A DNA stretch of 64,000 nucleotides from the NCBI GenBank assembly GCA_905147135.1, contig LR990050.1:17544001-17608000 (forward strand). The letters run 5' to 3'. This document shows, piece by piece, positions 19,963 through 30,862 of the stretch (within the stretch, counting starts at the first letter, position 1; each line of letters opens with the position of its first letter). The position numbers and the translations under genes were made by a program. This DNA is from Blastobasis lacticolella (Eukaryota; Arthropoda; Insecta; Lepidoptera; Blastobasidae). The notes under the pieces are model-generated. The model was not told the origin of the DNA, made no database searches, and saw only the letters and a program-made list of their open reading frames with translations.

Positions 19963-20479
19963 AAACTTTATTCCTCCCCGGGAATCAGGCACCTGCTTTA
20001 TTTGCACGGCCGTGACTGATGTAACTCTGAGTGGTCATTTGTCAGACACCCTATATTGGAACAGCTGTAACAACTCACGACGCCGTTGTAAAGTGACACG
20101 TCATTTTTGTTGTAATGACTGTTTGAGGCCTAATTTTTTAAAATCATTGCAAAATGGGGATAAAAACAAACCAAAACTTAGACCAAAATCGTATTTCGTA
20201 CAAAATCACAATTAACTTCTTAAACTTGCGTCAAGTCATAAAGAGGTAGGGCGATGCTTTAGAGGAAATAATAGAAAAAATTAATATGTTATAATATGAA
20301 AAGCGAGTAATTAAGCAATTTAAACTACGATATTTGCATGGTTGTATTCCAATTAGAATGTAGCCACTACAACTACAGGGACGAGTATCATGTTAGTCTC
20401 GCAGTGACGTGCGGTTCTGCATTTTTGTGAAACCTAATTGCATGAATCAGTCTACTAGTGCTGTTTGCTAGCTATTATT
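19963..20479. other. Unassigned sequence
   Basis: A 67-codon frame (20012-20215) shows no known domain; no repeat is recognised. Confidence 0.3.
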
Positions 20480-20736
20480 TAATATTCGTGGACAAATTCA
20501 CACAGCGCCATCTAGCCCCAAACTAAGCAAAGCTTGTACTATGGGTGCTAGATAACTGATGTACGACTTAAATACTTTTTTAAATACATACTTATTATAC
20601 ATAGAACACCCAGACCCGTAACAGAAATTATAATTCATCATTTCAATTTCTGAACGGCCGGGAATCGAACCCACGAACCACTTGCGTGGCAGACCGTGGC
20701 AGAGAATGATGACAATTGAACCACTCAGGTCGTCAA
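20480..20736 (-). mobile_element. tRNA-Gly-like SINE
   Basis: Full-length-type copy of the 13331-13582 SINE. In the head, a short local duplication around ACCGTGGCAGA has disrupted the anticodon-arm region. The 3' end carries GCGCCATCTAG (20505-20515). Confidence 0.8.
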
Positions 20737-20858
20737 AAAAGTTATTTGATAGTTTAGACTAGTAATCGCCTAAATAAAATAACAAGGCGCCGAGTGCCGA
20801 CGTTCCTTTATATCTATGCCTTACGATATCAATACGCTGTTTTGAGTCAGGAGTGATG

Positions 20859-21253
20859 AACCACGGTATTGATGCAGGGTGCTGAGTATAACCTTTGCTT
20901 CCATTCTTCTTTATCAGTACACAACAAACTACTTTTGTGCAAACAAGTCCTAATGCCACTATGGACTTATGGTATTCAGCTATGGGAACTGTACCAAACA
21001 AAGCAGCACACAGATGATACAACGCTTTCAAAACAAAGTACTGAGGGACATTGTAAATGCGCCCTGGTATATTAGAAACAATGATCTTCACCGGGACCTC
21101 AATGTGGATCTTGTTGCAACTATAATTAAAAAACACGCCGAAGCCCATGAAAGAAGGCTTCATCATCATGTGAATGTCGAGGCTATCCAGCTCCTTGACA
21201 ACACGAACATAGGGCGAAGACTAAAAAGGACAAAACCTTTTGAGTTAGTGTAG
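20859..21253 (+). pseudogene. Jockey-like LINE, ORF2 C-terminal end
   Basis: Two overlapping frames join to give a jockey-type ORF2 end. The first reads NKLLLCKQVLMPLWTYGIQLW. After a frameshift near 20995 the second reads IQRFQNKVLRDIVNAPWYIRN, DLNVDLVATIIKKHAEAHERRL and ends RLKRTKPFELV at the stop 21251-21253. These are the hallmarks of the jockey clade (WTYGIQLWG, IQRFQxKxLRxIxxAPWY, KRxKPxDL). The EN and RT cores are missing, so it is a 5'-truncated insertion. The following region to about 21480, with mutually inverted ACACATT words (21298-21360), is likely its 3' UTR. Confidence 0.8.
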
Positions 21254-21489
21254 TGAATATTAGTGATAAGTAGTGCGATGAGTGCTTACTGCAAAGAACA
21301 CATTAACAATGTGTCTTCTCCTTAAGACAATAAGAAAATGTGTTAATGGACACATTCTTATATTATTCTAACCTAGCAAATTATGTTAAATTTAAATTAC
21401 TTATTAGTCTTTAGGCTAGATTGTAATTGCAATGCTCTACCTACTTGTCAGATAGGTAACTCACCTTAGTGAAAATAATTAAAAAAATT

Positions 21490-21614
21490 CTTTACTATCG
21501 CGTTTGCGTTTACGTGAAACTCAGTATGAAAAAATATATAGTGCCATCTAATGGTACGTAAATGAAGTTTTTTCTTTATACAAATTTCGACGTAGCGTAA
21601 ACGCTATAGTAAAG
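21490..21614. repeat. Inverted-repeat element, MITE-like, 125 bp
   Basis: CTTTACTAT-c-GCGTTT-g-CG at the left end is answered by the reverse complement at the right end (CTTTACTAT-a-GCGTTT-a-CG), with weaker pairing continuing for about 40 bp. No clear target duplication was found. A CTCF-core-like word (GTGCCATCTAATGG) is at 21541-21554. Confidence 0.5.
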
Positions 21615-21779
21615 TAAAATCAAAGAAAAACTTACACCCAGCCCCCAGAATGCGTATAATTTTTATGCTTGTCTGTGACTGCCGGTGGTGACCTGCACGT
21701 TTCATAGAGCCCACTTGATGGGAAGGAGTAACCTTAACATCTAGGATAGGATTTTTAATAACATAACACTGAGCTACAT

Positions 21780-21993
21780 ATGCACGTGTTGGATAAGCTC
21801 CAGGGATACGTCAAATATAGGTGCCTGAACCTGCCGGTATCAGAAAAGAGGCTCAAAAAGGGATTGGCATCGCTGAGTCCGATGCGAAGACCTCAAGGAT
21901 GCCGAAGACCGGGCAAAGTGGAAAACAATGAGTAGGAAAACGGACCGTGGAAGAAGCCACGATAAGCGCTAGGACGATGATGATGATGATGAC
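21780..21993 (+). mobile_element. RTE-like LINE 3' fragment with 15-bp target duplication
   Basis: Flanked by the exact 15-bp repeat AACACTGAGCTACAT (21765-21779 and 21994-22008). The insert encodes broken pieces of the same tail as 32641-32920 (GCCTGAACCTGCCGG, then RYEDAEDRAKW-like coding ending in AAGCC) and ends in a GAT microsatellite, as expected for RTE-type 3' ends. It is a 214-bp 5'-truncated insertion. Confidence 0.75.
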
Positions 21994-22008
21994 AACACTG
22001 AGCTACAT

Positions 22009-22496
22009 TTATACATTAATTAAAATCACAATAGAAATCCTCTAGCCATTGTATCAAAACATTGATTGAGTACGTAAGGCACACCACGAATTAGTTAGCT
22101 ACAATCCCTGCTCCATCTAATCCGCAGGCTTGTATAATAAGATCCGTTATGCAATACACCGACTCTATTGTCACCGTCCAATACAGGTAATCTCGTAGCT
22201 AGATGGCCTACGCATTCACGTTATAAATGCCTCACGTGTACCGCAAATCGGATTGGCTCCAAAGTGGCTGAGGATTACGTATTCCCTCTATCATATACTA
22301 GAGCTAAGCTAGGCTTAGGTCTTACGCCAATGCTATTACTAGTTTGGAATAGTTGAAAATAAACATAAACTTTTGAGTGCGGCATTGCGGGTTTTTCCGC
22401 AGTAGTATGTCAGTCATTGACAGTGCCGTATTTTCAAATGATTTTTTACATTATATTGTTACTATAGACGTCCCTATTATGCTAATATAATAAATT
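22009..22496. other. Unassigned sequence
   Basis: A 62-codon frame (22168-22356) shows nothing recognisable; no repeat seen. Confidence 0.3.
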
Positions 22497-22575
22497 GCAG
22501 TGGCAGTGGTGACCACTTTTCAGCAGGTGGCCCGCTTGCCTGTTTGCCTACTGTATGAAATAAAAAATAAAAAAT
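22497..22575 (+). mobile_element. LINE family F 3' tail
   Basis: GGTGACCACTTTTCAGCAGG, TGGCCCGCTTGCCTGTTTGCC and an A-rich end match the reverse complement of 51587-51680. Confidence 0.65.
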
Positions 22576-22706
22576 ATATTTTACTCAAGTATTAAAAGAG
22601 CCCATTCCATCTATTATTCCGATTACGTAGCTATAGGTACGAATTTCAGCCACGAAATGGGATGAAAGGTATCACTTATTGAATTTGAGAATTACCTAAT
22701 AAGAGA

Positions 22707-22866
22707 TCGCGGTGTTATAAATAAAACAATGGAAAAGTTTCTGCCCATTTTCCAACCTACGCAGAATCTAGATCTTTTGTCTCGAAAACAAACGTTTGTA
22801 ACGCCTTGTACGTCACCTACGAGTGTAAAGGTTGCTATCCTACTCTGCCAGACACCACATGGCCTA
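22707..22866 (+). mobile_element. Family D repeat, truncated
   Basis: Contains AACAATGGAAAAGTTTCTGC, CCCATTTTCCAACCTACG and CTCTGCCAGACACCACATGG, matching the right two-thirds of the family D copy at 34285-34541. Confidence 0.7.
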
Positions 22867-23317
22867 AAAAATATGTATTGTTTTAACTGCACTCCAAATG
22901 ACTGGTCCAAACCCCTAAGTCCGCTATTGTACTGTAATATGCATTCAGTATGAATAAGTAAACAAATTTCATAAAACGTAACGGAAAATATGCTCAAAAG
23001 TTTGAACCCCACACATTATCCTCGCCTACCTCTTCCTCGCTAAGTGTCAGAACATAAAATTTTCAATTACTGCCTAGCGAGAACCTATGGTACTCTGCAC
23101 GGCTGACCGTAATATTAACGACAAGCCACTGGAGTCGTTAATAATCGGTATAAAGTTGCTTCTAGTCTTTAGAATAAAATTTGCGCAGCACTCTACCGTG
23201 CGGAGTTGCGCGGTGACACAAAAATATTTTCCCTGGGTCTCTGCCGCTATGCGCTGCAATGCGTATTTCAGTTTATGTTAAGTTGAGCAAGAAGCTGCTT
23301 TATCAGTTTTTACAAAA
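22867..23317. other. Unassigned sequence
   Basis: Short open frames only; no repeat recognised. Confidence 0.3.
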
Positions 23318-23466
23318 CTTCCTGTCTTTTTTTAATAGTACTAAGGTGGCAAACAAGCTAAGGGTTTGCCTCATGGTAAGCAGTCACCGCAGCCAATGGA
23401 CGTATGCAATACCAGTGGCATCACCCGCGCGTTGGTGACCTCGTAAGAACTTTTTCACCCCTGTCT
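23318..23466 (-). mobile_element. Family E retroposon tail
   Basis: Plus-strand T-run, then GGTGGCAAACAAGC, GGTAAGCAGTCACCGCAG, GGCATCACCCGCGCGTTGG. Same family at 37621-37745, 50170-50297 and, inverted, 47762-47832. The T-run at the left marks the 3' A-tail of a minus-strand insertion. Confidence 0.65.
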
Positions 23467-24544
23467 TGTCTAACTGAAATGTTACATACCTAATTTATTA
23501 TTTATTCCAATAGAACTTTAAGAGTGAATGATACTATCTTAGACACCTATACAAACTACTGAAACCAAATGAAAATTTGAAGTCTACATAAACTGTGAAA
23601 ATTTGAAAAAAAAAACGAATTATTGCAATCTAAGACTGAGTTTCATAGTGTTAGGGATATTTATTCGGTGGCGCGGATAACGGCTTACATTACGTAAATT
23701 ATTAGCATTGATTGGCCATTGGATAAGAAGAACATTGCGCACAGACATGCGCTGATTGACTAAACATTCAACAACACAAATGAGCTTTGTCTAACTCTGA
23801 AATGGATAGTTTTACCATAGCCTACGATCGCAATCAACACCGTTCTATAGTCGGTCTACCCACTAATCGATAGAACATCCATGAGCGGAAGGGGTTGCAC
23901 ATAGCCAAATGCCCTTACACCTGCAAACATTTGCTAACAAATCATTTTTTTGTTGCTTAGGGAGGCATACGGACGGTCGGTCCACCTAATGGAAAGCGGT
24001 CACCGTCGTTCAGAACATCTGCAAACTATGTAGAGCGGATGGGGTGCCGGTCTTCGGAAGTCGCCAGAAGAGGACACCCGTGAGCAGAAGGGTTTGATGC
24101 AATTCCGCCACTAACCACACAACCAAATTCACGTACGCCTTATTAGTATTTGGACATAACAAGTATTTTTAGAAACATTCACTAACAAGTCGCTAGAGGC
24201 GAAATTCCTTGAACGAAAGACGTTGATGCAATTCCGCCACTTATCTTACAGCCAAATGTCCGCACACCTGCATAAGGACATCACAGGTATTTTAAGAAAC
24301 ACTTGCTAATTCTCGACTCCGCCAAGCTCGCTAATTCAAAGGAATTATGCCGACGTCGGCGAAAGTAATTACGTAATAGACTTCTTAGAAACGCAAGGTG
24401 AACGTTTCCAGAAGCTAATGGTTCGGAAAAGCGAGTGGGGTACGCTTGGAATAAATGACGGTTACGTTTACTGGGGTGATTTTGAAGCAAACTCTCCTTT
24501 GGTAAACGAAAACATTTTCGGCGGCACCTGGTGCTATGTGATGA
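23467..24544. other. Unassigned, with locally repeated ~130-bp unit
   Basis: Three diverged pieces share words: around 23896-23945 (CACATAGCCAAATGCCC, ACACCTGCA), 24095-24190 (GATGCAATTCCGCCAC, AGTATTTTTAGAAACA) and 24230-24310 (same GATGCAATTCCGCCAC, ACAGCCAAATGTCC, TATTTTAAGAAACA). At 23985-24060 a family-F-like scrap (CCTAATGGAAAGCGGTCACC) occurs. No gene is seen. Confidence 0.4.
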
Positions 24545-24925
24545 TGAGGACTATTTTTTTTTATGTCGTACGGCGGGCAAACAGGCAAGCAAGGCACGAG
24601 GTATCGATAATGAGTTGACCACGCCAGCTTGTCACGTTGCTCTAGCAGCAAAAAGCAAAATGCTAATCCGGTGCCAAAGTCACGGTTCCCTAAATCTCTA
24701 CCTCATGGAGCACTGGAAACCTTTCTCACTGGCAGGAACACAATACTATTTAAAATTGTATTGTTTGGCAGCAATTTTCTGTACGGTGGAGGTAGTTCCT
24801 TGGTCGGGCGGCATAAATACGAAAGGGATACTCCGCTATTACTTACCTCTTTTAAAATCGTCTCGTTATTGTGGTGCGTATGCCAATTGCTTATTGAGAA
24901 AGACATCCGCAGATAAGGACTTCCA
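24545..24925 (-). mobile_element. LINE family F 3' region
   Basis: Aligned over its length with 51587-51955: T-run, CGGGCAAACAGGCAAGC, CACGTTGCTCTAGCAGCAAA, CATGGAGCACTGGAAACC, GGAACACAATACTATTTAAA and GGTGGAGGTAGTTCC. The relationship of this family to an ORF2 C terminus is clearer in the copies at 40500-40645 and 61136-61350. Confidence 0.65.
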
Positions 24926-25189
24926 CTCTCTATATGTTCACATTATGAAAGTGGACGTAAATATTGTATCATATTTATGATTGTGCTTGTAGATAAAATA
25001 TTCCGTCAATGTAGGATAACACGCCAATATTGAGGCGCAAGCTACTTAAAATCTTGTTAGGAAATTATTTTAATCAACCCTTGTTAGTGAATGTTGGCGG
25101 ATTTCATGAGCATCCTATAACATCTGCGTAAACTTTATCACGATCGTATTCTTTGTCGTATATTGTTAATTATATTACGTAAATTATTT

Positions 25190-25395
25190 AATACTAAGTG
25201 CTGAAGAACAGATGGCCGATGGGGCAGTGAAGTTCTCGAGTGGCGACCACGTACCGGAAGACGCAGTGTGGGGAGGCCTCCTACAAGGTGGACCGACGAC
25301 CTGGTAAGGATCCAACCAGCTGGATGCGAAGGGCATAGATCCAGCCTTTGTGGAGATCTCTATGGGAGGCTTATGCAAAGCAGTGGGTGTCTTTC
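25190..25395 (+). pseudogene. RTE-like LINE, ORF2 C-terminal end
   Basis: One frame reads WRPRTGRRSVGRPPTRWTDD then LV, and a second reads WMRRA, stop, IQPLWRSLWEAYAKQWVSFG then C-I-stop. This is the canonical end of an RTE-type ORF2, better preserved than at 3781-4085. A 1-bp-type frame change and a stop inactivate it. Nothing of the endonuclease or reverse transcriptase core is present, consistent with 5' truncation. Confidence 0.8.
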
Positions 25396-25842
25396 GGCTG
25401 TATTTGATGCATCTAAGCTTCCTATTTTTATTTGTTGTGTATAGGTAGACGTACATTTTATACGTAAGTATAGAGATTAATTAAAAAAACATTGATTTTC
25501 ATAATTAAAAAAACATTAATAATGTTGAAATTATTTGATACTTGTCTTTAATATTTTTTCTGGCCATACAAATTGCTAATATAGAAGAATTTTAGTATCG
25601 AATTAATTATTCTAATCGTCTATAACAACTTCTGGTAGTCAGGAAGTCATCAAGACCCTTTCGAATTCTATTGTCTAACTTCAAAATGCTACTTGGAAGT
25701 CACCATTTTACAGGCTGGAATTAGGACTTTTCTTTTATACTTTTCCACCATATTCAAAATTAGTGATGTACACCGTAGTGACTCTTATAGTAAATAGTAT
25801 AAACAGTTAATATTATATTTCAATGGTAACGTCTACGTCTTG
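25396..25842. other. Unassigned AT-rich sequence
   Basis: No gene or shared repeat recognised. Confidence 0.3.
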
Positions 25843-26040
25843 CGCAGACGGCAAATTACGTGCGTATGAAATATCTAGACATGCCGCTCCCGCCAGGCAT
25901 GGGAGGGAGAGCCGGCTTAAGAAGCAATGGCTTGACGTCGTTAGGGACTCACCACCCACACGACAGGAACAAACTCACCACCAATGATGCCTAAGATGGG
26001 CCTAGTGGTCTAAAAGAAGTAATAAGGTGGTCTTTGGCTT
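25843..26040 (+). pseudogene. LINE ORF2 C-terminal scrap
   Basis: A frame reads KKQWLDVVRDSPPTRQEQ, resembling the GRPKKxWxDxVRDD stretch near the end of RTE/R1-type LINE proteins. Flanking GGGAGGGAGAGCCGGCTTAA fits the preceding EGEAGRGRP block. It is very short and diverged, so the family is uncertain. Confidence 0.4.
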
Positions 26041-26928
26041 TGTTTCGTAGAATTACTCTAACAAAATTATTAGGAAGATGTCATTTATTTTTAAAAAGTT
26101 GAAGAACATCCATAAAGAAAAAAAAAATCGAGTAAAGGAAATGTATACATCATCAGTAGATGTATTAGACTTTATTTATGTCGACCTATAGAAGAATGAT
26201 GTAAAATTTTCTAAGAGGGAAATTCCACTACCGATAACACGGCATGGCGACCCTACAAAGTACACCGGCACAGGTGGTGACCCTATTGTCAGCGCTGCCC
26301 TTTGTCTCCATACAAAAGGGCGCCGTAAAATAAAGTCTAAAAATCAGAGCTCGTTTAATTAAAACAACCCTTCTGTTCTATTCTTTGTCTACCGCCATTA
26401 TAATGTTTATTATTATTAGAATTATTATTACATTGTCCGAAGCCTTCTTGTCAGGGTACGGTTCCAATATTGTTGGGCATCATCCATTTTTGGAGAGCCA
26501 TTTGAGATTAATCAATATTTTTTGTGATAATAAAATTATTTAAAACGTATTTGTTCAATTTTTATAAATCGTTGTGTTAATTTATTTATTGAGGAAACTC
26601 GGATATATCAAGTACCTACGCGAACCAGAGCAATCCGCACTAAAATTGATTGGTACATTGGAGCCAGAGGGAATTCAGTACGGCCATTAAGTAATTAGGG
26701 ATATATCTTCTGGATTTTAAATCCGGTTTACGACTCACTAATTTTTGCAACATTGGAAGCTAAAGTAATTGATCGGCTGATTTCACTAGGAATGGACACT
26801 TGTCCTGTACACGGCATGGGTACGTTTACCAGCATAATATGTATTAATTAGATTTTTTCAATAAACTTATTTGTATTTTTAATTTGTATTTAATTCGCGG
26901 GTGGTAAATATAATTCCGTTTTAATGCT
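26041..26928. other. Unassigned AT-rich sequence
   Basis: No gene recognised. A GC-richer patch at 26225-26330 (GATAACACGGCATGGCGACC) is unexplained; ATT-repeats occur at 26405-26435. Confidence 0.3.
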
Positions 26929-27512
26929 TTCTGCTGTGCTCCACACCGCTGCCAGTGTGGCGTTGCTGTTGGTCGGCTCGGTCACCACGGCTTATCATGT
27001 GTCAGGAGTGCTGGACGATTTCCCCGCCACTCTAGCCTCAACTATATCATTCGTCGAGCCTTTACTAGCGCCAAATGTGGGGCCGTATTAGAACCTAGTG
27101 GCCTCATGCGCGACGACGGCAAAAGGCCCGATGGAATGACCCTGGTTCCGTGGAAGTTGGAAGGCCTTTGGTGTGAGACGCTAATTACATTGACACCCTT
27201 GCGCCTTCACACCTTTCTAGAACACAGGATAGGGCTGGAGCGGCGGCGAAATACGCTAAAGCCCTCAAAAGGCTCAAATATTGTATTCTCGACAGTGGTT
27301 ATTTATTTGAGCCTTTTGGGGTAGAAACACTGGGTCCGTGGGGACTGGGAGCTCATAGAATTTTTAAAGATGTCTCAGCATGACTCGTCAAAGCAATTGT
27401 GACCAAAATGCTGGCTTTTATTTAGCACAGCGTTTGAGCCTTGCCATTCAACATGGCAATGCCGACAGCATTTTGGGCACCTTGCCTAGTGGCAGCGGTT
27501 TATTAGATTAGT
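26929..27512 (+). pseudogene. Retroelement C-terminal domain with CxC...GHHGLSC zinc motif and RPDG...DT motif
   Basis: One frame reads HRCQCGVAVGRLGHHGLSC, then SAGRFPRHSSLNYIIRRAF, VLEPSGLMRDDGKRPDGMTL and VPWK. After a frameshift it reads IDTLAPSHLSRT, AGAAAKYAKALKRLKYCI, GYLFEPFGVETLGPWGLGAH, and after another shift YLAQRLSLAIQHGNADSILG then TLPSGSGL. I recall this block as a conserved region following reverse transcriptases in many animal retroelement proteins; RPDG...W...DT resembles a PD-(D/E)XK nuclease signature. Two frameshifts and a stop at about 27175 make this copy dead. The clade is not resolved. Confidence 0.65.
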
Positions 27513-27789
27513 TTCTAAATTATTTTTAGTTTAAGATAAATTTTGTCTTAGATTAACCTAGTTTTAGTTAGTTAAGTTTAGTATAAAATTGGTATAGATG
27601 TTAATATAAAGGCTCACCTTTATAAAAATGGATAATATATTGTTTATATAAGTTTAATTTAGATTTAGAAATGTAACATGTTCTATGAAAGTATTATGAG
27701 TATTGTGATTCAAATTATCCAATATTCCAATCAAAATGGAACTAAATCTTGTCGAAGTCTTCATAGCATTACGTTGAGGCTGGTTCGGT

Positions 27790-27935
27790 TTGGTTCAACG
27801 TCATGAAAATGAAAATGAAAATAAAAATAAAATTGAAAACGAAAATAAAAATGAAATTGAAAATGTAAAAGTATTTGTTGAATTAGGATTACGTTAATTA
27901 ATCTCTTTTCAAAAGTCAAAAATCTCGTTACATGG
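27790..27935 (+). repeat. GAAAAT low-complexity run and LINE-like 3' UTR
   Basis: A degenerate hexamer array (ATGAAAATGAAAATGAAA and variants, 27803-27867) leads into AGTATTTGTTGAATTAGG, GATTACGT and AAGTCAAAAATCTCG, similar to the sequence after the RTE-like fragment at 3781. It is probably a severely truncated copy of that 3' UTR. Confidence 0.5.
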
Positions 27936-28394
27936 CCCTACTTAGTTTTATTTGTAAATTTATAATTATTTTCGATGTGTATTTGGGCCAAATAAAGATT
28001 TAATCTGTGCCTATGTTAATATAGTTAAATATAATTTAACATCAATTCAAGGACATTTCGACCAGGTTCCATCCCCTTCTAAACGCTAACGCTAATTCGC
28101 AAGAGAGCTGGATAACGAATCCGCTAATTTACTAATGAAGCGATCGAATTGTAATTGGCAATTCCAATCGCAGTTTGACAAGTTTTTGTTATTCTGCTAC
28201 TGTTACTAATGCCTTGATTGAATAGTAATCGGATTGCAATCGCAGCTCAATGGCAGATTTACGCATTTTTTTAGGTTCATCTACAATTAACTACCTGCTT
28301 TCAAATTACATTTCGATCGAACATTAGCGAACTCGAGACCTTGTCATTTCGTTTAAATCGACAAGATTCCATCAGCGACCGCTAATTCTTTTTC
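27936..28394. other. Unassigned sequence
   Basis: No gene or shared repeat recognised. Confidence 0.3.
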
Positions 28395-28665
28395 TTTTTA
28401 TAACAAACAAATCAGGCATTTGACCGCCATCTCACCTGTTGGTAAGTGACGATGCGGCCGAAGATGAAGCAAGCCCGTCTTGGAACAGCCTATTCACTCT
28501 AGCCTTGAAGGCATCCAGATTATATTGATCAGGGAACACACTCGCAGGCAACGCGTTCCATTCCTTAGCCGTACGCATTATAAAGGTCGAGCCAAAGCGA
28601 CTCGTGCGGGTAGCTGGAAGATCCACAACATAAGGATGAAGCTCCATGAAGTTCCATCCCAATCT
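28395..28665 (-). pseudogene. LINE ORF2 C terminus and 3' UTR
   Basis: The minus-strand frame 28662-28432 reads HPYVVDLPATRTSRFGSTFI, then MRTAKEWNALPASVFPDQYN and LDAFKARVNRLF before its stop. RTAxxWNxLPxxVFPxxYNLxxFKxRVN is the usual C-terminal signature of several insect LINE clades. The 3' UTR (GTCACTTACCAACAGGTGAG, ATGGCGGTCAAATGCC) runs to an A-rich tail at 28395. Related tails occur at 50112-50169 and 57832-57925. It is open over its length but lacks all catalytic parts. Confidence 0.8.
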
Positions 28666-29440
28666 GAAAGCGAGCGCTAATTCGCAAGTGAGCTGCCATT
28701 TTATTTACTTCGCTGTCGCTGTGTTTGCATTTTCTATACTTCCTTATTGTTCCGTCCTATTTTTATTTCGGGCGGATTATTCCTGGAAATAGAAAAAAAA
28801 ACCCTTTCAAGCGATTTAGTTAAAAGTGGTGAACACCTATATAAATTAAGACAGCTTAAGTTTGTCGTACCTTGCTCGTTTGTGACTGAAGCTGGATTAA
28901 TACTCGCTCTCTACTATATTATTTGTGTTAACAATGCATCCGAGTCGATTTTCGAGAAAATTCAGAACCATAGTTCGACAGTTTAATTCTTCCTTCCTTT
29001 CTTCGTTGGATCAGCGATCCGACGTGGATCTTGGCCTCTGACATAAGAATTCGCCATTGGTCCCTACCTGTAATTTAATTCTAGTCAGTGTAATTTTGTG
29101 ATCAACTGACTTCAAACGTTGTAGGTCAAAGCCTAATCACAGCTGAAGTCACAATGTATATTTTGTTTCCTTTTTTTAATCGTACATATAACTTGTCCAA
29201 AAGGGACGGTTATAAATTGTCAAATACCCCTACATAACCACTGCAATTGTAAAATTTGGTGGCCTTGGTCAATGATAAATGTGATGCTTAAGCCTTTTAA
29301 GCACCTTTTTGTAGCTTTTTTATCACAATTAGATATTTGTATGGAGTTGTGATAGAGTGACAGTGTATTTTCTCTATAGGTCGGGGCTCTATCTATGCTT
29401 TTCGTCCAAAATCTTTGTTGTATGTTGACACTTTAGACCA
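28666..29440. other. Unassigned, with a short repeat scrap
   Basis: An open frame 28747-28986 (GTG/TTG-type start) has no recognisable domain. At 29008-29068 GATCCGACGTGGATCTTGGC followed by CTCTGACATAAGAATTCGCC looks like a lepidopteran LINE scrap. Nothing else seen. Confidence 0.3.
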
Positions 29441-29500
29441 CTTTCTATCAGGTGGTCCGCATGCCATTTTGTCTGCCGTATTTCAAAAAATGATAGTTTT
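29441..29500 (+). mobile_element. LINE family F 3' tail scrap
   Basis: GACCACTTTCTATCAGGTGG and TTTTGTCTGCCGTATTTCAA match the tail of family F. Confidence 0.5.
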
Positions 29501-30764
29501 CTCACAAATGACAGCTCTACTTTTTAACTTTATAGTTTTAAATTTGATTTTACACTAAGTTTCTACTATTTACAAAGTGTAGGTATAGCCTGAATATGCC
29601 GGCGATGGGATATACGTACATAAAATCGACCAAACCAGTCTTACGGAGCGACGAGTGCATTTTATTTCCGTCACTAAAGCGTGAATACGCCATTTTATTC
29701 TGCGTAAAATTGAAAGACACGTTCGACGTTTGACGTCGCCATCAGTGGCGAATAGAAACCCATTTCGAGCAAGATTTTTAAATAAGGTATTTCATATTTA
29801 CTTTTCAATTTTATAAAATGAACAATTAACCTTCAAAATTGGTATTAAACTATTTGATTCCTTATGGTTACTGCTCATGGAGTTCATGATACCGATCTGC
29901 AACCCACCTATCAAGCGTGAAGATTTCGCAAAACCCTCAAGTTATGTGAAGTAGGCTAACTTTTGGAATGATGATGACATTATGACACTTGCGTATACAG
30001 TCCAAGTTCTTAAATAAGGATTGTTTTTACCACCACCGTTCAAACATACGCTGATTCGAGAACGAGAAAAAATACAAATTAAAGCAAAGTAAATGAAATC
30101 AAAACATGCTTATAATTTCTTCCTGTTAAAAAAAATCATATCCTCAGAAAATAACAGTTACGCAAAGTTACTGTATCTGACAATAAGAGACAGGAACACC
30201 AAATCACGATAACGCGATTGAACTTGTAACGTAACTTTGACCTTGACGAAACACAATCACGATCACAAACGACCTCACCGCTTCCAACTGACACCGAATT
30301 ATAAATTCCCCATCGCTCAATTAGCTTTCACGTTCTATTTCGGTTGCGCCCACACTAATGCGTCCCTCGTCGATAATTATTCAGAAAAATGGCTAACACA
30401 CATTAACAGCACCTTTACGTGAATAAATTTAATTTGGAACGCAACTCCCGGGGGCTCAGGGTACGCGTTAACGGTTTTTGGGGCGTGTGCTGCGTCATAA
30501 CGTGTATGGTGCCTCAGTACGATTGGGAATAAGGTAATTTTGGATGCCCGTCCATTAGATTGGACCTTTCGCTCCTCTGTTGTTGTTGATATTTATGATT
30601 TTTAATATTGTGTGGTCTTTTAGAAACGAAGGAAATTCTATTTCTGGCCGTTATTCTAAATATTGACCATGTGAAGTCCGTTAGACTAGAATTATACACA
30701 CTTCGACTAGGTGTCGTAAAGCGCGAGTTAATGTCTAAACCACAAAATATTTTTGACACTGAGA
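29501..30764. other. Unassigned sequence
   Basis: Short open frames (30237-30422 plus, 30514-30783 minus) carry no recognised domain. No shared repeat was noticed. Confidence 0.3.
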
Positions 30765-30862
30765 TCTCCAACCCGTTTGCCAAGCGTGGAGGCTATGGAA
30801 AAGCCATCCACGGATGTGGAGAAGGCTCAAGTCCAGCAGCGGATTGTTATGGACTGTTCACG
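30765..30862 (-). mobile_element. Family D repeat, truncated
   Basis: CTCCAACCCGTTTGCCAAGC, GTGGAGGC and CAGCAGCGGATTGTTATGG match the reverse complement of the family D start. Confidence 0.6.

Noticed and set aside
24531..24980. 149-codon plus-strand frame
   Set aside because: Lies antisense over a LINE family F tail and is not coding in the parallel copy at 51.6 kb.
27803..27867. GAAAAT array as a functional satellite
   Set aside because: Short, degenerate and attached to a LINE-like 3' UTR; ordinary low-complexity DNA.
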